Below the pieces are notes generated by a model. The model worked only from the letters and a program-made list of their open reading frames with translations, did not search any database and had not been told where the DNA came from. Below, piece by piece: positions 1-10,151 of a DNA stretch of 64,000 bases (the first letter of the stretch is position 1; the number at the start of each line of letters is the position of its first letter). A program made the translations under genes and the position numbers. This DNA comes from Candidatus Thiodiazotropha sp. CDECU1 (lineage in GTDB: Bacteria > Pseudomonadota > Gammaproteobacteria > Chromatiales > Chromatiaceae). The stretch spans positions 1,116,001-1,180,000 of the forward strand of contig NZ_OY734020.1 of NCBI RefSeq assembly GCF_963455295.1. Direction: 5' to 3'.

Positions 1-1621
1 GTGTCGCTTCACCTAGGCCTTCCGCGGTGGCGGACTCGATGGGGGAGACCACACCGGAGTCCTCGATGAAATCGCCCAGGTGGGAATCCTCGTCATCGCC
101 GATGGGTGTCTCCATGGAGATCGGCTCTTTGGCGATCTTAAGTACCTTGCGGATCTTGTCTTCCGGCATGTCCATACGTTCAGCCAGCTCTTCCGGTGTG
201 GCCTCGCGGCCCATCTCCTGAATCATCTGCCTGGAGATGCGATTCAGTTTGTTGATGGTCTCGATCATATGTACCGGGATACGGATGGTACGTGCCTGAT
301 CGGCGATAGAGCGGGTGATGGCCTGACGAATCCACCAGGTCGCATAGGTCGAGAATTTGTAACCGCGACGGTATTCGAATTTGTCCACTGCCTTCATCAG
401 GCCGATATTACCTTCCTGAATAAGGTCGAGAAACTGCAGGCCGCGGTTGGTGTACTTTTTCGCAATCGAGATGACCAGGCGCAGGTTGGCCTCCACCATC
501 TCCTTCTTGGCGCGGCGTGCCTTGGCCTCGCCAATGGACATCTTGCGGTTGGTCTCTTTGATTTCACCGATGGTCAACAGGCAGTCGTTCTCGATGCTCA
601 CCAGGCGCTTTTGCGCGCGGATGATCTCATCTGCATGCTCTTTGAGGGCTTCCGAATGGGGTTTGCCTTTATCGATCTGGTTGATGATCCAATCGAGGTT
701 GGTCTCATTGTCCGGAAAGGAGGCGATAAACTCTTTGCGTGGCATACGCGCCTTGTCGACACAAAGGTTCATGATGATGCGCTCCTGGTTGCGGATGCGC
801 TCAATCGTATCCCTCAGGGTCGAGACAAGCAGATTGAATGTGAGGGGTACCAGCTTGAATTCGAGAAATGCCTCAGAAACCGCTTCCTGGGTCTTTTGCG
901 ACTTGGTGCTGGAGCGGCCCTGTTTCTTGAGTGAGTTGCACAGCGCGTTAAAGCGTTTGCGCAGCTCTTTCCCCTTTGCCGCCACCTCTTCCGGGTCGGG
1001 GCCAGTGTTTTCCGGCTCGTCATCATCGTCATCGCTGTCATCGCCATTGTTGTCGCTTTTCGCGGCATCTTGAGGTTGCACCGGCGTGGGGATCTCATCG
1101 GGTTCGTTGGGGTCGATGAAACCGCTGGTGATGTCGGCAAGACGTGATTCACCTGGCTCGATCCTCTCAAGCAGGGTGCACAACAGATCGACAGTGGTAG
1201 GGAAGGTGGACAATGCGGCAGAGACCTGATGCAGGCCCTCCTCAATGCGCTTGGCGATGCGCAGCTCACCTTCGCGGGTCAGCAGCTCGACGGTGCCCAT
1301 TTCACGCATGTACATGCGTACCGGGTCGGTGGTGCGGCCGAATTCACTGTCAACACTGGCCAGGGCCGCAGCCGCAGCCTCGGCGGCGTCTTCATCGGCG
1401 GAGGCCACCGAGTCACTCAGGGTGTTGTCTTCCAGATCAGGTGCCGATTCATGGACTGTGATGCCCATGTCGTTGATCATGCGGACGATATCCTCGATCT
1501 GTTCAGGCTCTACTATGCCCTCAGGAAGGTGATCATTAACTTCCGCGTAGGTGAGGAATCCCTGTTCCTTACCTTTTGCAATCAGTTGCTTTAGTTGAGA
1601 TTGCTGCTGTTCCTGGTTCAT
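1..1621 (-). CDS. rpoD: RNA polymerase sigma-70 factor RpoD (C-terminus cut off by window edge)
   Basis: Primary sigma factor that directs RNA polymerase to housekeeping promoters. The reverse strand read from the ATG at 1621 begins [20 protein letters not shown], the region 1.1 start. It continues through an acidic low-complexity stretch (about residues 180-210) to regions 2.3-2.4 near positions 290-370, which include [20 protein letters not shown]. Region 3 follows with [18 protein letters not shown] and ends in [14 protein letters not shown]. About 540 codons are present. Region 4, which binds the -35 element, lies beyond position 1, so the gene is truncated by the window and not mutated. 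It follows dnaG by about 110 bp, as the last gene of an rpsU-yqeY-dnaG-rpoD macromolecular synthesis operon. Identification is secure. Confidence 0.97.
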   Translation of the reverse strand, partial: MNQEQQQSQLKQLIAKGKEQGFLTYAEVNDHLPEGIVEPEQIEDIVRMINDMGITVHESAPDLEDNTLSDSVASADEDAAEAAAAALASVDSEFGRTTDPVRMYMREMGTVELLTREGELRIAKRIEEGLHQVSAALSTFPTTVDLLCTLLERIEPGESRLADITSGFIDPNEPDEIPTPVQPQDAAKSDNNGDDSDDDDDEPENTGPDPEEVAAKGKELRKRFNALCNSLKKQGRSSTKSQKTQEAVSEAFLEFKLVPLTFNLLVSTLRDTIERIRNQERIIMNLCVDKARMPRKEFIASFPDNETNLDWIINQIDKGKPHSEALKEHADEIIRAQKRLVSIENDCLLTIGEIKETNRKMSIGEAKARRAKKEMVEANLRLVISIAKKYTNRGLQFLDLIQEGNIGLMKAVDKFEYRRGYKFSTYATWWIRQAITRSIADQARTIRIPVHMIETINKLNRISRQMIQEMGREATPEELAERMDMPEDKIRKVLKIAKEPISMETPIGDDEDSHLGDFIEDSGVVSPIESATAEGLGEAT

Positions 1622-1732
1622 CTTTTACCTTGTAGTCAGACGAGGTGCACAACGCTGAGACTGAACTCACCATATTAGCACACTTTCATATAGTTATGCT
1701 AGCTACCAGCCCTATTTTGAAGACCCCCGGCT

Positions 1733-3484
1733 CTATTGCTCATCTTGGCTGAGGGTGCCCGGATAGCGGCGTTTCAGCTCATTCAGCTGGTCATCAGACA
1801 GTTCACTGGGGCGTAGATTCCCCGGTTGCGGCCGGGAGTTCTTCCGATACTGCGCATTCAATTTGAGGAGTGCGTCACGCAATTCTGCCTCCTGATCCAT
1901 GTCCGGCAGGTCAAATCTATAGTTGGCCAGTTTATTCAGGTGATTGAAGTGCTCCGTATCCCGCCAGCGTTCCAATAAGGCTGCTTTGTTAAGCGTAGGT
2001 TGAGAGCGGATTATTTCAAGTAACTGTTTAAGTATGCTTATGCCGGGTGCATCCCAGTTTTGCCATTCATTTTCAACACTCTCCGCGATGGCAAATAGAT
2101 GGGGGCTGTCGAGCAATAATGCAATAGCCATACGAATCGGAGTCGGTCGTTGTTGTTTCTCTGAATGACCCATACCCCGGCGGTGAACAGCCTGGCTAGT
2201 TTGTTGACCGCCCTTGTCGAGGTGGCCACCCTTGAGCCCCACCAACTCCTCAAGATGTTGAAACATCATCCGGCGAAATACACCGGATGGGAGTTTTTCC
2301 AACAGGGGGGAGGCAAGTTGCGCAAGCTTTGCGCGTCCATCGATACTCTCCATCTGCACCTGGTCGGTGAGATGTTGGAAGAGAAATTTAGACAAGGGCT
2401 GTGCCTGCTCGATACGTTGGCTGAAGGCGCTGGAACCCTCTTTGCGTATCTGGGTATCAGGATCCTCTCCTTGGGGTAGAAACAGGAATTTGACCTCTCG
2501 TCCATCACGCATCAGGGGAAGGCCGGTCAACAGCGCTTTCCAGGCAGCATCTCGTCCGGCACGATCACCGTCAAAGCAGAACACGACCTCTGGACAGGTG
2601 CGAAAGATCAGTTCCAGATGGTCCTGTGTGGTGGCTGTACCGAGTGTGGCGACGGCATTCAGGATGCCGTGTTGGGCCAGTGCCACCACATCCATGTAAC
2701 CCTCCACTACCAGGAGTCTTGCGATCTTGGTGCTCGCCTTACGCGCCTCGTACAGACCGTAGAGTTCCCGACCTTTGTGAAACAGGAGGGTTTCAGGCGA
2801 ATTCAGGTACTTCGGTTTTTCCTCCCCGATGCTGCGGCCGCCGAAGCCAATGCTGCGTCCACGCCGGTCCCGTATGGGAAAGATGATGCGGTTGCGGAAT
2901 CGATCGTAACCTTTGCCTTCACCCTCTTGGGTCAAACCACACTCCAGCAATCTGGCAATGGCCGGCTTATCCCTGCCCAGGGTAGAGAGCAGATTATCCC
3001 AGCCTGGAGGTGCATAGCCGATAGCGAATATGGCAGCGATCTCTCCACTCAAGCCGCGTGCCTTTAGATAGTCAATCGCCTGCCTGGCGTCAGCGTGGTT
3101 TTTGAGTTGATGGCGGTAGAAGCGGGCGGTCTCCTCCATCATGGCATACAGCGGATTCAGGTCGGGGCCTTGAGCGGCACCGGCCTCCCGGGGTACCTCG
3201 AGGCCAGCGAAGTGGGCCAGCTCTTCCACCGCCTCGACAAAACCCAGGTTGTCGTACTCCATGAGAAAGCCGATGGCGGAGCCATGGGCGCCACAGCCGA
3301 AGCAGTGGTAGAACTGTTTTTGCGGGCTGACGGTGAATGAGGGGGTCTTTTCGTCGTGGAAGGGGCAGCGGGCCTGAAAATCACGGCCTGCCTTTTTAAG
3401 CGGTACACGCCGATTGATCACGTCGACCACGTCGATGCGGTTCAGCAGGTCATCAATAAATTGTGTGGGAATCTTACCGGCCAT
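1733..3484 (-). CDS. dnaG: DNA primase DnaG
   Basis: Synthesises RNA primers at the replication fork together with DnaB. The 583-residue length is normal for the family. The N-terminal CHC2 zinc ribbon is visible as C40-P-F-H43 and C61-F-G-C64. The TOPRIM catalytic core follows at about residues 255-340, with the acidic motifs VVEGYMD and FDGDRAGRDAA. The last 150 residues form the DnaB-interacting helical region and end with a conserved-looking LNELKRRYPG segment. The ATG at 3484 opens directly with MAGKIPTQFIDDLL, a typical DnaG start. It lies between yqeY (upstream) and rpoD (downstream) on the same strand. Confidence 0.97.
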   Translation of the reverse strand: MAGKIPTQFIDDLLNRIDVVDVINRRVPLKKAGRDFQARCPFHDEKTPSFTVSPQKQFYHCFGCGAHGSAIGFLMEYDNLGFVEAVEELAHFAGLEVPREAGAAQGPDLNPLYAMMEETARFYRHQLKNHADARQAIDYLKARGLSGEIAAIFAIGYAPPGWDNLLSTLGRDKPAIARLLECGLTQEGEGKGYDRFRNRIIFPIRDRRGRSIGFGGRSIGEEKPKYLNSPETLLFHKGRELYGLYEARKASTKIARLLVVEGYMDVVALAQHGILNAVATLGTATTQDHLELIFRTCPEVVFCFDGDRAGRDAAWKALLTGLPLMRDGREVKFLFLPQGEDPDTQIRKEGSSAFSQRIEQAQPLSKFLFQHLTDQVQMESIDGRAKLAQLASPLLEKLPSGVFRRMMFQHLEELVGLKGGHLDKGGQQTSQAVHRRGMGHSEKQQRPTPIRMAIALLLDSPHLFAIAESVENEWQNWDAPGISILKQLLEIIRSQPTLNKAALLERWRDTEHFNHLNKLANYRFDLPDMDQEAELRDALLKLNAQYRKNSRPQPGNLRPSELSDDQLNELKRRYPGTLSQDEQ

Positions 3485-3552
3485 GTCTTCCTACTGGCCT
3501 TCAAGGGACGCGGCCATGGGGGCAAGAATAGCCGATATTGACCGGTTGTGAG

Positions 3553-3996
3553 TCAGCCGGCCAGTTTTTGTTTCACCAGACCGCTGACCTTGCCCATATC
3601 GGCCCGGCCCTGCATCTGGGGTTTGAGCAGTCCCATGACCTTGCCCATGTCCTTCATGCCCGCGGCATTGGACTGGGTGATGGCCTGCTCGATCATTGCC
3701 GTGATCTCTTCATCGCTGAGGCCCTCCGGCATATAGGCCTCGATGATGGCAATCTCGCTCTTTTCCTGCTCCGCCAGCTCCTGACGGCCGGCATCCTCAT
3801 ACTGTTTGATGGAGTCACGCCGCTGCTTGATCATCTTCTCCAGGATCGCCAGCACCTGGGTATCGTCCAGCTCGATGCGTTCATCCACCTCGCGCTGCTT
3901 GATCGCGGCGGTGATCAGGCGCAAGGTACCGAGACGCGCCTTATCCTTGGCCTTCATGGCGGCCTTGACGTCATCTAGGATCTGTTGTTTAAGCAT
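3553..3996 (-). CDS. GatB/YqeY domain-containing protein
   Basis: A 147-residue protein of the YqeY family, which resembles the tRNA-binding tail domain of the GatB amidotransferase subunit. Its exact cellular role is not settled. The sequence shows the usual charged N-terminus (LKQQILDDVKAAMKAKDKAR) and the conserved AYMPEGLSDEEI segment at about residues 90-100. The C-terminal MGKVMGLLKPQMQGRADMGK pattern is also present. It sits between rpsU and dnaG on the same strand, the standard position in many gammaproteobacteria. Family assignment is firm; function is not. Confidence 0.93.
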   Translation of the reverse strand: MLKQQILDDVKAAMKAKDKARLGTLRLITAAIKQREVDERIELDDTQVLAILEKMIKQRRDSIKQYEDAGRQELAEQEKSEIAIIEAYMPEGLSDEEITAMIEQAITQSNAAGMKDMGKVMGLLKPQMQGRADMGKVSGLVKQKLAG

Positions 3997-4029
3997 CCGG
4001 GCTGACTCCTGCCGTGCAGGGAGGGATGA

Positions 4030-4245
4030 TCAATATTGGCGTTCGAAACGGCGGCTTTCGCGGGAGACCTTTTTCAGGTTGCGCTTAACGGCAGCGGCCG
4101 CCTTGCGTTTGCGTTCCCAGGTGGGCTTTTCATAGAATTCCCGGCGGCGGACTTCGGCAAGTACCCCGGCCTTCTCACAGGAGCGTTTGAAACGGCGCAT
4201 GGCGACTTCAAAAGGTTCGTTCTCTTTGACGCGTACGTTAGGCAT
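4030..4245 (-). CDS. rpsU: 30S ribosomal protein S21
   Basis: Small-subunit ribosomal protein needed for efficient initiation. The protein is 71 residues, the standard length, and starts [20 protein letters not shown]. The tail is strongly basic ([20 protein letters not shown]). An in-frame ORF extends 27 codons further upstream, but the ATG at 4245 is chosen because it gives the canonical S21 start. It also has a good ribosome binding site (GAGGAAA about 9 bases upstream). It is first in the rpsU-yqeY-dnaG-rpoD operon and divergent from tsaD, so the 4246-4364 interval must carry promoters for both directions. Confidence 0.96.
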   Translation of the reverse strand: MPNVRVKENEPFEVAMRRFKRSCEKAGVLAEVRRREFYEKPTWERKRKAAAAVKRNLKKVSRESRRFERQY

Positions 4246-4364
4246 CGATGTTGTTTCCTCGGATCTGTTAAGCTTCTCAACCGGTCGAAAGGCGGAGATT
4301 CTACTCATAGCCACCCCGGTTTGCAAAGGTATGAAGCTATTTTAGAGCAAAAATTGGTACAAAT

Positions 4365-5414
4365 ATGCGGGTATTAGGTATAGAAACCTCCTGTGATGAG
4401 ACCGGTGTGGCCGTTTACGACAGTGAACAGGGCATGTTGGCCCATGCACTGCACAGCCAGGTCGAACTGCACGCCGAATATGGGGGTGTGGTGCCGGAAT
4501 TGGCCTCCCGGGATCATGTGCGCAAGTTATTGCCCCTGGTCCGGCAACTGTTTCAGGATGCGGGGATCGAGGCATCATCACTGGACGGGGTGGCCTACAC
4601 CGCCGGTCCGGGACTGGTCGGGGCCCTGCTGGTGGGTGCCTCGGTGGGGCGCAGCATGGCCTGGGCCTGGGGTGTGCCTGCAATAGCCGTACACCATATG
4701 GAGGGGCATCTCCTGGCCCCCATGCTCGAGCCGGATCCGCCGGCTTTTCCCTTCATTGCCATGCTGGTATCCGGCGGCCACACCCAGCTGGTGGAGGTGG
4801 AAGGCATAGGCCGATACCGGCTGCTTGGGGATACCCTGGACGATGCGGCTGGCGAGGCCTTCGACAAGACCGCCAAACTGCTGGGATTGCCCTATCCGGG
4901 GGGACCGGAGCTGGCCAAGCTGGCTGAACGGGGGGATCCAGACCGTTACAAATTTCCCCGTCCCATGACCGACAGACCTGGTCTCGACTTCAGTTTCAGC
5001 GGTTTGAAGACCTTTGCCCTGAATACCATCCAGCAGGCCGAACGCCAGGAGGGGGGGAGCCTATCCGATACGACCCGGGCGGATATCGCCCGCGCCTTCG
5101 AAGAGGCGGTGGTGGATACGTTGTTGATCAAGTGTCGCAGGGCCGTCAGGCAGTGTGCGATCAAGCGTTTGGTGCTGGCAGGTGGCGTCAGTGCCAATCA
5201 ACGCTTACGCCAGCGTATCGATTCGATGATGGAGGGTGAAGCGGGGACAGCCTACTACCCCCGTCCCAAGTTTTGCACCGATAATGGGGCCATGATCGCC
5301 TACGCTGGTTGCCAGCACTTGCTGGCTGGCGAGTCGGAGGCACTTCGTTTTACGGTCCGCTCCCGCTGGCCGATGGATGAACTGGGTGAGGGTGTTTCGG
5401 ATCCCGGCCTCTAA
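4365..5414 (+). CDS. tsaD: tRNA N6-adenosine threonylcarbamoyltransferase TsaD
   Basis: Transfers the threonylcarbamoyl group to A37 of ANN-decoding tRNAs (t6A synthesis), working with TsaB, TsaC and TsaE. The 349-residue protein begins [19 protein letters not shown], the ASKHA-fold nucleotide-binding start. The metal-binding HMEGH motif gives H111 and H115. The phosphate-binding loop VSGGHTQLV and the C-terminal [12 protein letters not shown] and [13 protein letters not shown] segments are all present. It is divergent from rpsU and convergent with epmB, overlapping its stop by 4 bases. No anomalies were seen. Confidence 0.97.
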   Translation: MRVLGIETSCDETGVAVYDSEQGMLAHALHSQVELHAEYGGVVPELASRDHVRKLLPLVRQLFQDAGIEASSLDGVAYTAGPGLVGALLVGASVGRSMAWAWGVPAIAVHHMEGHLLAPMLEPDPPAFPFIAMLVSGGHTQLVEVEGIGRYRLLGDTLDDAAGEAFDKTAKLLGLPYPGGPELAKLAERGDPDRYKFPRPMTDRPGLDFSFSGLKTFALNTIQQAERQEGGSLSDTTRADIARAFEEAVVDTLLIKCRRAVRQCAIKRLVLAGGVSANQRLRQRIDSMMEGEAGTAYYPRPKFCTDNGAMIAYAGCQHLLAGESEALRFTVRSRWPMDELGEGVSDPGL

Positions 5415-6430
5415 TCCGGGCATCCCTGGAGCGGTGTTTTAAAGGGCACGCCGGCTATTTCACGCACCATTCTCGGCATTAGGTATCCTGGCAACTCGGT
5501 TAGCAGTTGCTGCTGCAGTATCCGGATGGCGCTCTCGTCCAGCTCGAAATGTGCCGCACCTTCAACCCGATCGAGCAGGTGCAGGTAATAGGGCAGGACA
5601 CCGATCTCAAACAGGCGATAACTGAGCCTGGCCAGGGTGTCGCAGCTGTCGTTCACGCCTTTCAATAAAACCGACTGATTCAGCAGGGTGACTCCCGCGG
5701 TCGCCAGCTTTTCCAATCCATCGGCCACTGCGGGTGCCAGCTCGTTGGGGTGGTTGGCGTGGATGACCATTACCTTATTGATGGCGCAACGCTGCAGAAC
5801 CGCAACCAGTTCCTCAGTGATGCGCTGGGGCAGCACCACGGGCAGCCGGGTATGGATGCGTAAGCGTTTGATCTGAGGCAGTGCCTCAAGCTGCTGCAGC
5901 CATCCTGCAAGTTTGTCGTCACTGGCCATCAAGGGATCTCCGCCGCTCAGAATGACCTCTTCTATAGCGGGACTGGACCTGAGATATTCCATCACCTGGC
6001 GCCACTGACTGGCGGTGGCTGTTGCCCTGGTGTAGGGGTAGTGGCGACGGAAGCAGTAGCGGCAATGGACGGCGCAGGCCCCGGTTGTGATGATCAGGAT
6101 TCGGCCATGGTACTTCCGTAGCAGTCCTGGGCTCTGCTCTGCCTTGTGATCACCCACCGGATCTGATTTGAATCCGGCGGCCGGATCCATTTCATTCGCA
6201 GTGGGTAGGATTTGCAACAGGAGAGGATCCTGAGGATCCCCCTTACGCATAAGTTCAGCGAAACCCTGAGGGACGCGCAGCGCAAACTGTTGGCTGGCCA
6301 GGGTATGATCGGCGACTGCCGACGCTTCGATCTGAAGGTATTCGAGCAGAGTGGAAACGTCGCTGAAACCATCGGCAAGGGCCTTTTGCCATGCTGATGC
6401 CTGCACACGGGACCCAGTCTCAGGTATCAT
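5411..6430 (-). CDS. epmB: EF-P beta-lysylation protein EpmB (radical SAM lysine 2,3-aminomutase)
   Basis: Converts (S)-alpha-lysine to (R)-beta-lysine, which EpmA attaches to elongation factor P. The radical-SAM cluster motif CAVHCRYC has cysteines at about residues 119, 123 and 126. It is followed by SGGDPLM and a C-terminal PLP-binding part. An earlier in-frame ATG at 6466 would add 12 residues and overlap the efp start codon. I prefer the ATG at 6430 because family members start close to this point, but neither site has a clear Shine-Dalgarno. The gene is divergent from efp and convergent with tsaD. Confidence 0.93.
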   Translation of the reverse strand: MIPETGSRVQASAWQKALADGFSDVSTLLEYLQIEASAVADHTLASQQFALRVPQGFAELMRKGDPQDPLLLQILPTANEMDPAAGFKSDPVGDHKAEQSPGLLRKYHGRILIITTGACAVHCRYCFRRHYPYTRATATASQWRQVMEYLRSSPAIEEVILSGGDPLMASDDKLAGWLQQLEALPQIKRLRIHTRLPVVLPQRITEELVAVLQRCAINKVMVIHANHPNELAPAVADGLEKLATAGVTLLNQSVLLKGVNDSCDTLARLSYRLFEIGVLPYYLHLLDRVEGAAHFELDESAIRILQQQLLTELPGYLMPRMVREIAGVPFKTPLQGCPD

Positions 6431-6464
6431 GTGCGCCGCAATTGATATGTTTCGTGAGGATGTC

Positions 6465-7037
6465 ATGGCTAGTTATAGCACCAATGAGTTTAAGGGTGGC
6501 CTGAAAATCATGCTGGATGGTGATCCCTGCTCCATTATTGAAAACGAATTCGTCAAGCCTGGCAAAGGTCAGGCCTTCAACCGGGTCAAGATACGCAATC
6601 TAAAGACCGGACGGGTACTGGAAAAGACCTTTAAATCGGGTGAGTCGGTGGAGGGGGCGGATGTCCACGAGACCGAACTGCAGTATCTCTATAACGATGG
6701 TGAATTTTGGCACTTCATGGATCCCGAGAGTTATGAGCAGGTGAGCGCCGATCAGTCTGCGGTGGCGGAGAGCGCCAAATGGCTGAAGGAGCAGGATGTC
6801 TGTCTGGTGACCCTGTGGAATGGGACGCCAATTATCGTGGAACCACCCAAGTTCGTGATCTTGAATGTTACCGACACCGATCCGGGATTGAAGGGAGATA
6901 CCTCTGGCAGTGGCGGTAAACCGGCCACCCTTGAAACAGGGGCGGTGGTGCGGGTACCCCTGTTTGTTCAGATCGGCGAGGCAATCAAGGTGGATACGCG
7001 CAATGGCGAGTATGTCTCACGTGCCAAGGATGATTGA
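6465..7037 (+). CDS. efp: Elongation factor P
   Basis: Relieves ribosome stalling at polyproline stretches. The 190-residue protein has the three-domain EF-P length and starts [20 protein letters not shown]. The modified lysine is K34 in the loop [10 protein letters not shown], the lysylation-type context used by the EpmAB pathway. The C-terminal domain shows [20 protein letters not shown]. The ATG at 6465 has GAGGA about 6 bases upstream; in-frame starts further upstream lie inside epmB and lack family similarity. epmA begins 8 bases after the stop. Confidence 0.97.
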   Translation: MASYSTNEFKGGLKIMLDGDPCSIIENEFVKPGKGQAFNRVKIRNLKTGRVLEKTFKSGESVEGADVHETELQYLYNDGEFWHFMDPESYEQVSADQSAVAESAKWLKEQDVCLVTLWNGTPIIVEPPKFVILNVTDTDPGLKGDTSGSGGKPATLETGAVVRVPLFVQIGEAIKVDTRNGEYVSRAKDD

Positions 7038-7045
7038 TCGGTTTA

Positions 7046-8029
7046 ATGGCCCAATCTGATATCTGGCGGCCCTCCGCCTCTGTGGAGATTATTCGGGCCA
7101 GGGCGGAGATGTTGGGCCTGATCCGCCAGTTCTTTGATCGTATCGGTGTGCTTGAAGTGGAGACGCCGATCTGTTCCCGCTTCGCTGCCACAGACCCTGC
7201 AATAGAGAGTTTCTCCACCCGCTATACCGGCCCCGAGGCGGATCAGGGGCGTGACCTGTTTCTGCACACCTCCCCGGAATTTCCCATGAAACGGCTGTTG
7301 GCCGCCGGGTGTGGTCCGATCTTTCAGATCTGTAAGGTGTTTCGCAATGCCGAGCTTGGACGTCGCCATAATCCTGAGTTTTCCCTTCTGGAGTGGTATC
7401 GACCCGGCCTCGACTATCACCAATTGATGGATGAGGTGGCGAGTCTGGTGAATACCCTGACACAACAACCGTTGCAGATTGAAAAACTGACCTATGCCGA
7501 AGCCTTCGAGCGCCGGCTGGGTGTGAATCCGCATACGACTAAACGCGATCAATTGAGGCAATGCGCTATCGAACAGGGTATTCCCGGTGCGGATCAACTG
7601 GCCATCGATGAGTGTGACGGTTGGCTTGACCTGCTCCTGAGTCAACTGATCGAGCCCGAACTGGGACAGGCAGGAATGACTTTCCTATATGACTATCCCG
7701 CCAGTCAGGCGGCGCTGGCAAGGGTGAGAGGTAGTCGACCGACGGTGGCGGAGCGTTTTGAACTCTATATACGGGGCATAGAGATTGCCAACGGTTTTCA
7801 GGAACTGACCGACGCGGATCAGCAACGCAAGCGTTTCAGCGATGACAATCGTCGACGCCGACAGTCACGACAAGCAGTGCCACCCATGGATGAGAACCTG
7901 CTCGATGCCTTGACGGCAGGGATGCCGGAGTGTGCCGGTGTTGCCCTGGGGCTTGACCGTCTATTGATGTTTTTGACAGACACTCGTGACTTACGCCAGG
8001 TGGTGACATTCGATCTTAACCGGGCATGA
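7046..8029 (+). CDS. epmA: EF-P--(R)-beta-lysine ligase EpmA (GenX/PoxA, LysRS-like)
   Basis: A truncated class II lysyl-tRNA synthetase paralogue that activates (R)-beta-lysine and transfers it to K34 of EF-P. At 327 residues it matches the family, lacking the anticodon-binding domain of true LysRS. Motif 2 appears as FRNAELGRRHNPEFSLLEWY at about residues 97-116. Motif 3 is near the C-terminus as GVALGLDRLLMFL. A TTG overlapping the efp stop at 7034 could serve as an earlier start; the ATG at 7046 is preferred. The adjacent epmB, efp and epmA make a complete beta-lysylation set. The hydroxylase EpmC is not in the window. Confidence 0.95.
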   Translation: MAQSDIWRPSASVEIIRARAEMLGLIRQFFDRIGVLEVETPICSRFAATDPAIESFSTRYTGPEADQGRDLFLHTSPEFPMKRLLAAGCGPIFQICKVFRNAELGRRHNPEFSLLEWYRPGLDYHQLMDEVASLVNTLTQQPLQIEKLTYAEAFERRLGVNPHTTKRDQLRQCAIEQGIPGADQLAIDECDGWLDLLLSQLIEPELGQAGMTFLYDYPASQAALARVRGSRPTVAERFELYIRGIEIANGFQELTDADQQRKRFSDDNRRRRQSRQAVPPMDENLLDALTAGMPECAGVALGLDRLLMFLTDTRDLRQVVTFDLNRA

Positions 8030-8330
8030 TTGACGGCTAAGATTTGACTGTATGGGAAGCCGGTTCCTGTACTGATTCCCCTTCCTTGTCTCAGCGGGTG
8101 GTGTTAACAAATTTTCACCCAATCTCCGACTTGGCCCATATAGACTCCAACCATGTATTGCCGGGGGTAAACCCGTCTCAACCCCGATGCTGAACTAAGC
8201 TTAATGTATAGCGGTGGTGATCGTCTGAGTCTCTGTCTTCTGGCAATTACGATTGCGGCAAGATATCTGTTGTATCGGTCTCCCTGTTGCTACAGCACAC
8301 CCTATTCATTGAGTTAGATTGCTTAGGCGT
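8030..8330. other. Intergenic region epmA to L,D-transpeptidase
   Basis: About 300 bases without a convincing gene. I see no strong terminator hairpin with a T-tract and no tRNA. The region presumably holds the promoter of the L,D-transpeptidase gene. A weak ribosome binding site (AGGCG) precedes the ATG at 8331. Confidence 0.5.
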
Positions 8331-9995
8331 ATGGTGAAAGATAAACAAAGATACTGGTGTGGCATTCTCCTCTGCTTGAGTTTCACTACCGGTGAAGCTG
8401 CTGATGCTGTTGACATCACGCCCACCACACAGCCATTGGCAGTGCCTATCGAAACCGCGTTGCAGAAGGGGCTGGTAATCGATTGGCCGCAGATTGAACG
8501 CCTTTACGATAGTCAGCAGCAGAGTTTTATTTGGCACCATGCTGGAAAACTGACAGAGCAGGGCAGACAGATCTTTCGTTGGTTGGCAGCTGCGGATCAG
8601 GAGGGATTGAATGCCAGTAATTATCATGTGGATCATCTCCATGGCTTGATCTACAACCCATCCTCGGAAGTCTTGGTTTATCGTGAACTGCTGCTCACAG
8701 ATGGCTACTTCAGGCTGGCCAGGGATTTGCGTTTAGGTCGATTTGATCCTCAATCAATCGATCCGCACTGGATGCTGCCAATGGATGATTTCGATCCAGT
8801 GGAGGCCTTGGCCGCTGCCCTATCGAGGGGCGAACTGGAGCAGTTGCTCAATTCATTGCGACCCAACGATCGTGCCTATCTGCAGCTGAAACATGCCTTG
8901 GCGAAGTATCGTGACATCCAGGCCAAAGGTGGCTGGGAAACTGTCCAGGCAGCTGATAGTTTACGCCCCGGTGATACCGATCCTGCAGTCGCCATTCTGC
9001 GGCAGCGGTTAAAGGCGGAATCGTTTCAGATCGAGGAACCGGTACCCGAGCCAAACTACTTCGATGCCAACCTGGCGTCTGCAGTCAAGCAATATCAGCG
9101 GCGTCTGGGTCTGCTGGTGGATGGCATAGTGGGGTCCGCCACCCTGCAATCCCTGAATGACCCGATAGAGACCCGCATCGCGCAGATACGCGCAAATCTG
9201 GAGCGATGGCGTTGGCTGCCTCACGAACTCGAGCCCCAACACCTGATGGTCAATACAGCGGGATTTGAAATAAGCCTGGTGAACGGGGACCGGGTGGTGT
9301 TTCACAAGCGCACAGTTAATGGCAAGCTGGAACGACAAACACCTTCATTCAGGAGTCGTGTGACCCATCTGGTCATGAATCCTTTATGGACCGTGCCGCG
9401 TTCCATTGCAGTGCAGGATATATTGCCGCGTCTGCAGCAGGATAGTGAATATCTGGCGACCAAGCGGTTTCGCGTCTATACACGCTCAGACGATGGATGG
9501 GGTGAGGTCGATCCGCTCGATATCGATTGGGATAGCTTTGATGAAGATAATTTTCCCTTCGTCTTGAAACAGGATGCAGGCAATAGCAACAGTCTCGGGC
9601 GGATTAAGTTTCATATGCCCAATTCACACCAGATCTATCTCCACGATACCCCGGCCCAGAGTCTGTTCGAGCGGCCGAATCGAGCCTACAGTTCAGGATG
9701 TGTCCGGGTTGAGGCGGCTGACCAGCTGGCACAGCTGCTGGTTGAGTATGCCGAACAGCCACAAACGGGTTGGTTGCAGCAGGCCCTGAGCAGTGGGGAA
9801 ACCCAGATCGCCCCCCTGGCCAAGCCTATGCCGGTCTATCTCACCTATTTCACCAGTTGGGTGGATACGGGGGGGAGTATCAATTTCCGCCCCGATATCT
9901 ACCAGAGAGACACCGCTTTAATGCTGGTGATGGGGGAAGGGATTGAGCAGATAACCGCCCATCACGCCAGCAGCGTGGAGAATCCCTCCCTTTAG
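8331..9995 (+). CDS. Murein L,D-transpeptidase, YcbB/LdtD type
   Basis: Exported enzyme that forms 3-3 cross-links in peptidoglycan. The N-terminus is a signal peptide or anchor (WCGILLCLSFTTGEAADA). A scaffold region follows, then a peptidoglycan-binding domain at about residues 205-265 (FDANLASAVKQYQRRLGLLV). The YkuD catalytic domain spans about 300-480. The active-site motif is visible as HDTPAQSLFE followed by YSSGCVRV, with the nucleophilic cysteine near residue 457. The 554-residue length is close to E. coli LdtD. A TTG 12 bases upstream could extend the ORF by four codons. The following gene is a YcbK-like DUF882 protein, the same pairing as in E. coli. Confidence 0.9.
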   Translation: MVKDKQRYWCGILLCLSFTTGEAADAVDITPTTQPLAVPIETALQKGLVIDWPQIERLYDSQQQSFIWHHAGKLTEQGRQIFRWLAAADQEGLNASNYHVDHLHGLIYNPSSEVLVYRELLLTDGYFRLARDLRLGRFDPQSIDPHWMLPMDDFDPVEALAAALSRGELEQLLNSLRPNDRAYLQLKHALAKYRDIQAKGGWETVQAADSLRPGDTDPAVAILRQRLKAESFQIEEPVPEPNYFDANLASAVKQYQRRLGLLVDGIVGSATLQSLNDPIETRIAQIRANLERWRWLPHELEPQHLMVNTAGFEISLVNGDRVVFHKRTVNGKLERQTPSFRSRVTHLVMNPLWTVPRSIAVQDILPRLQQDSEYLATKRFRVYTRSDDGWGEVDPLDIDWDSFDEDNFPFVLKQDAGNSNSLGRIKFHMPNSHQIYLHDTPAQSLFERPNRAYSSGCVRVEAADQLAQLLVEYAEQPQTGWLQQALSSGETQIAPLAKPMPVYLTYFTSWVDTGGSINFRPDIYQRDTALMLVMGEGIEQITAHHASSVENPSL

Positions 9996-10151
9996 CCATA
10001 TCCTCTCGGATAAGGCATTCTGCAAGACTCACCTGTGACTGGAGTCACATGGCTGGCTTTATGCTGTAGGAATTTGTTAACCTGCGCGTGGATTTTATTC
10101 GGTCCTCGCCGACAATAGATTCACAATCGGTTACAAGGCTTGCCTGCTTCC

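Noticed and set aside
80-934. Long rightward ORF (284 codons) opposite rpoD
   Set aside because: It lies wholly antisense to rpoD, whose conserved sigma-70 motifs explain the constraint. Its translation has no recognisable domain.
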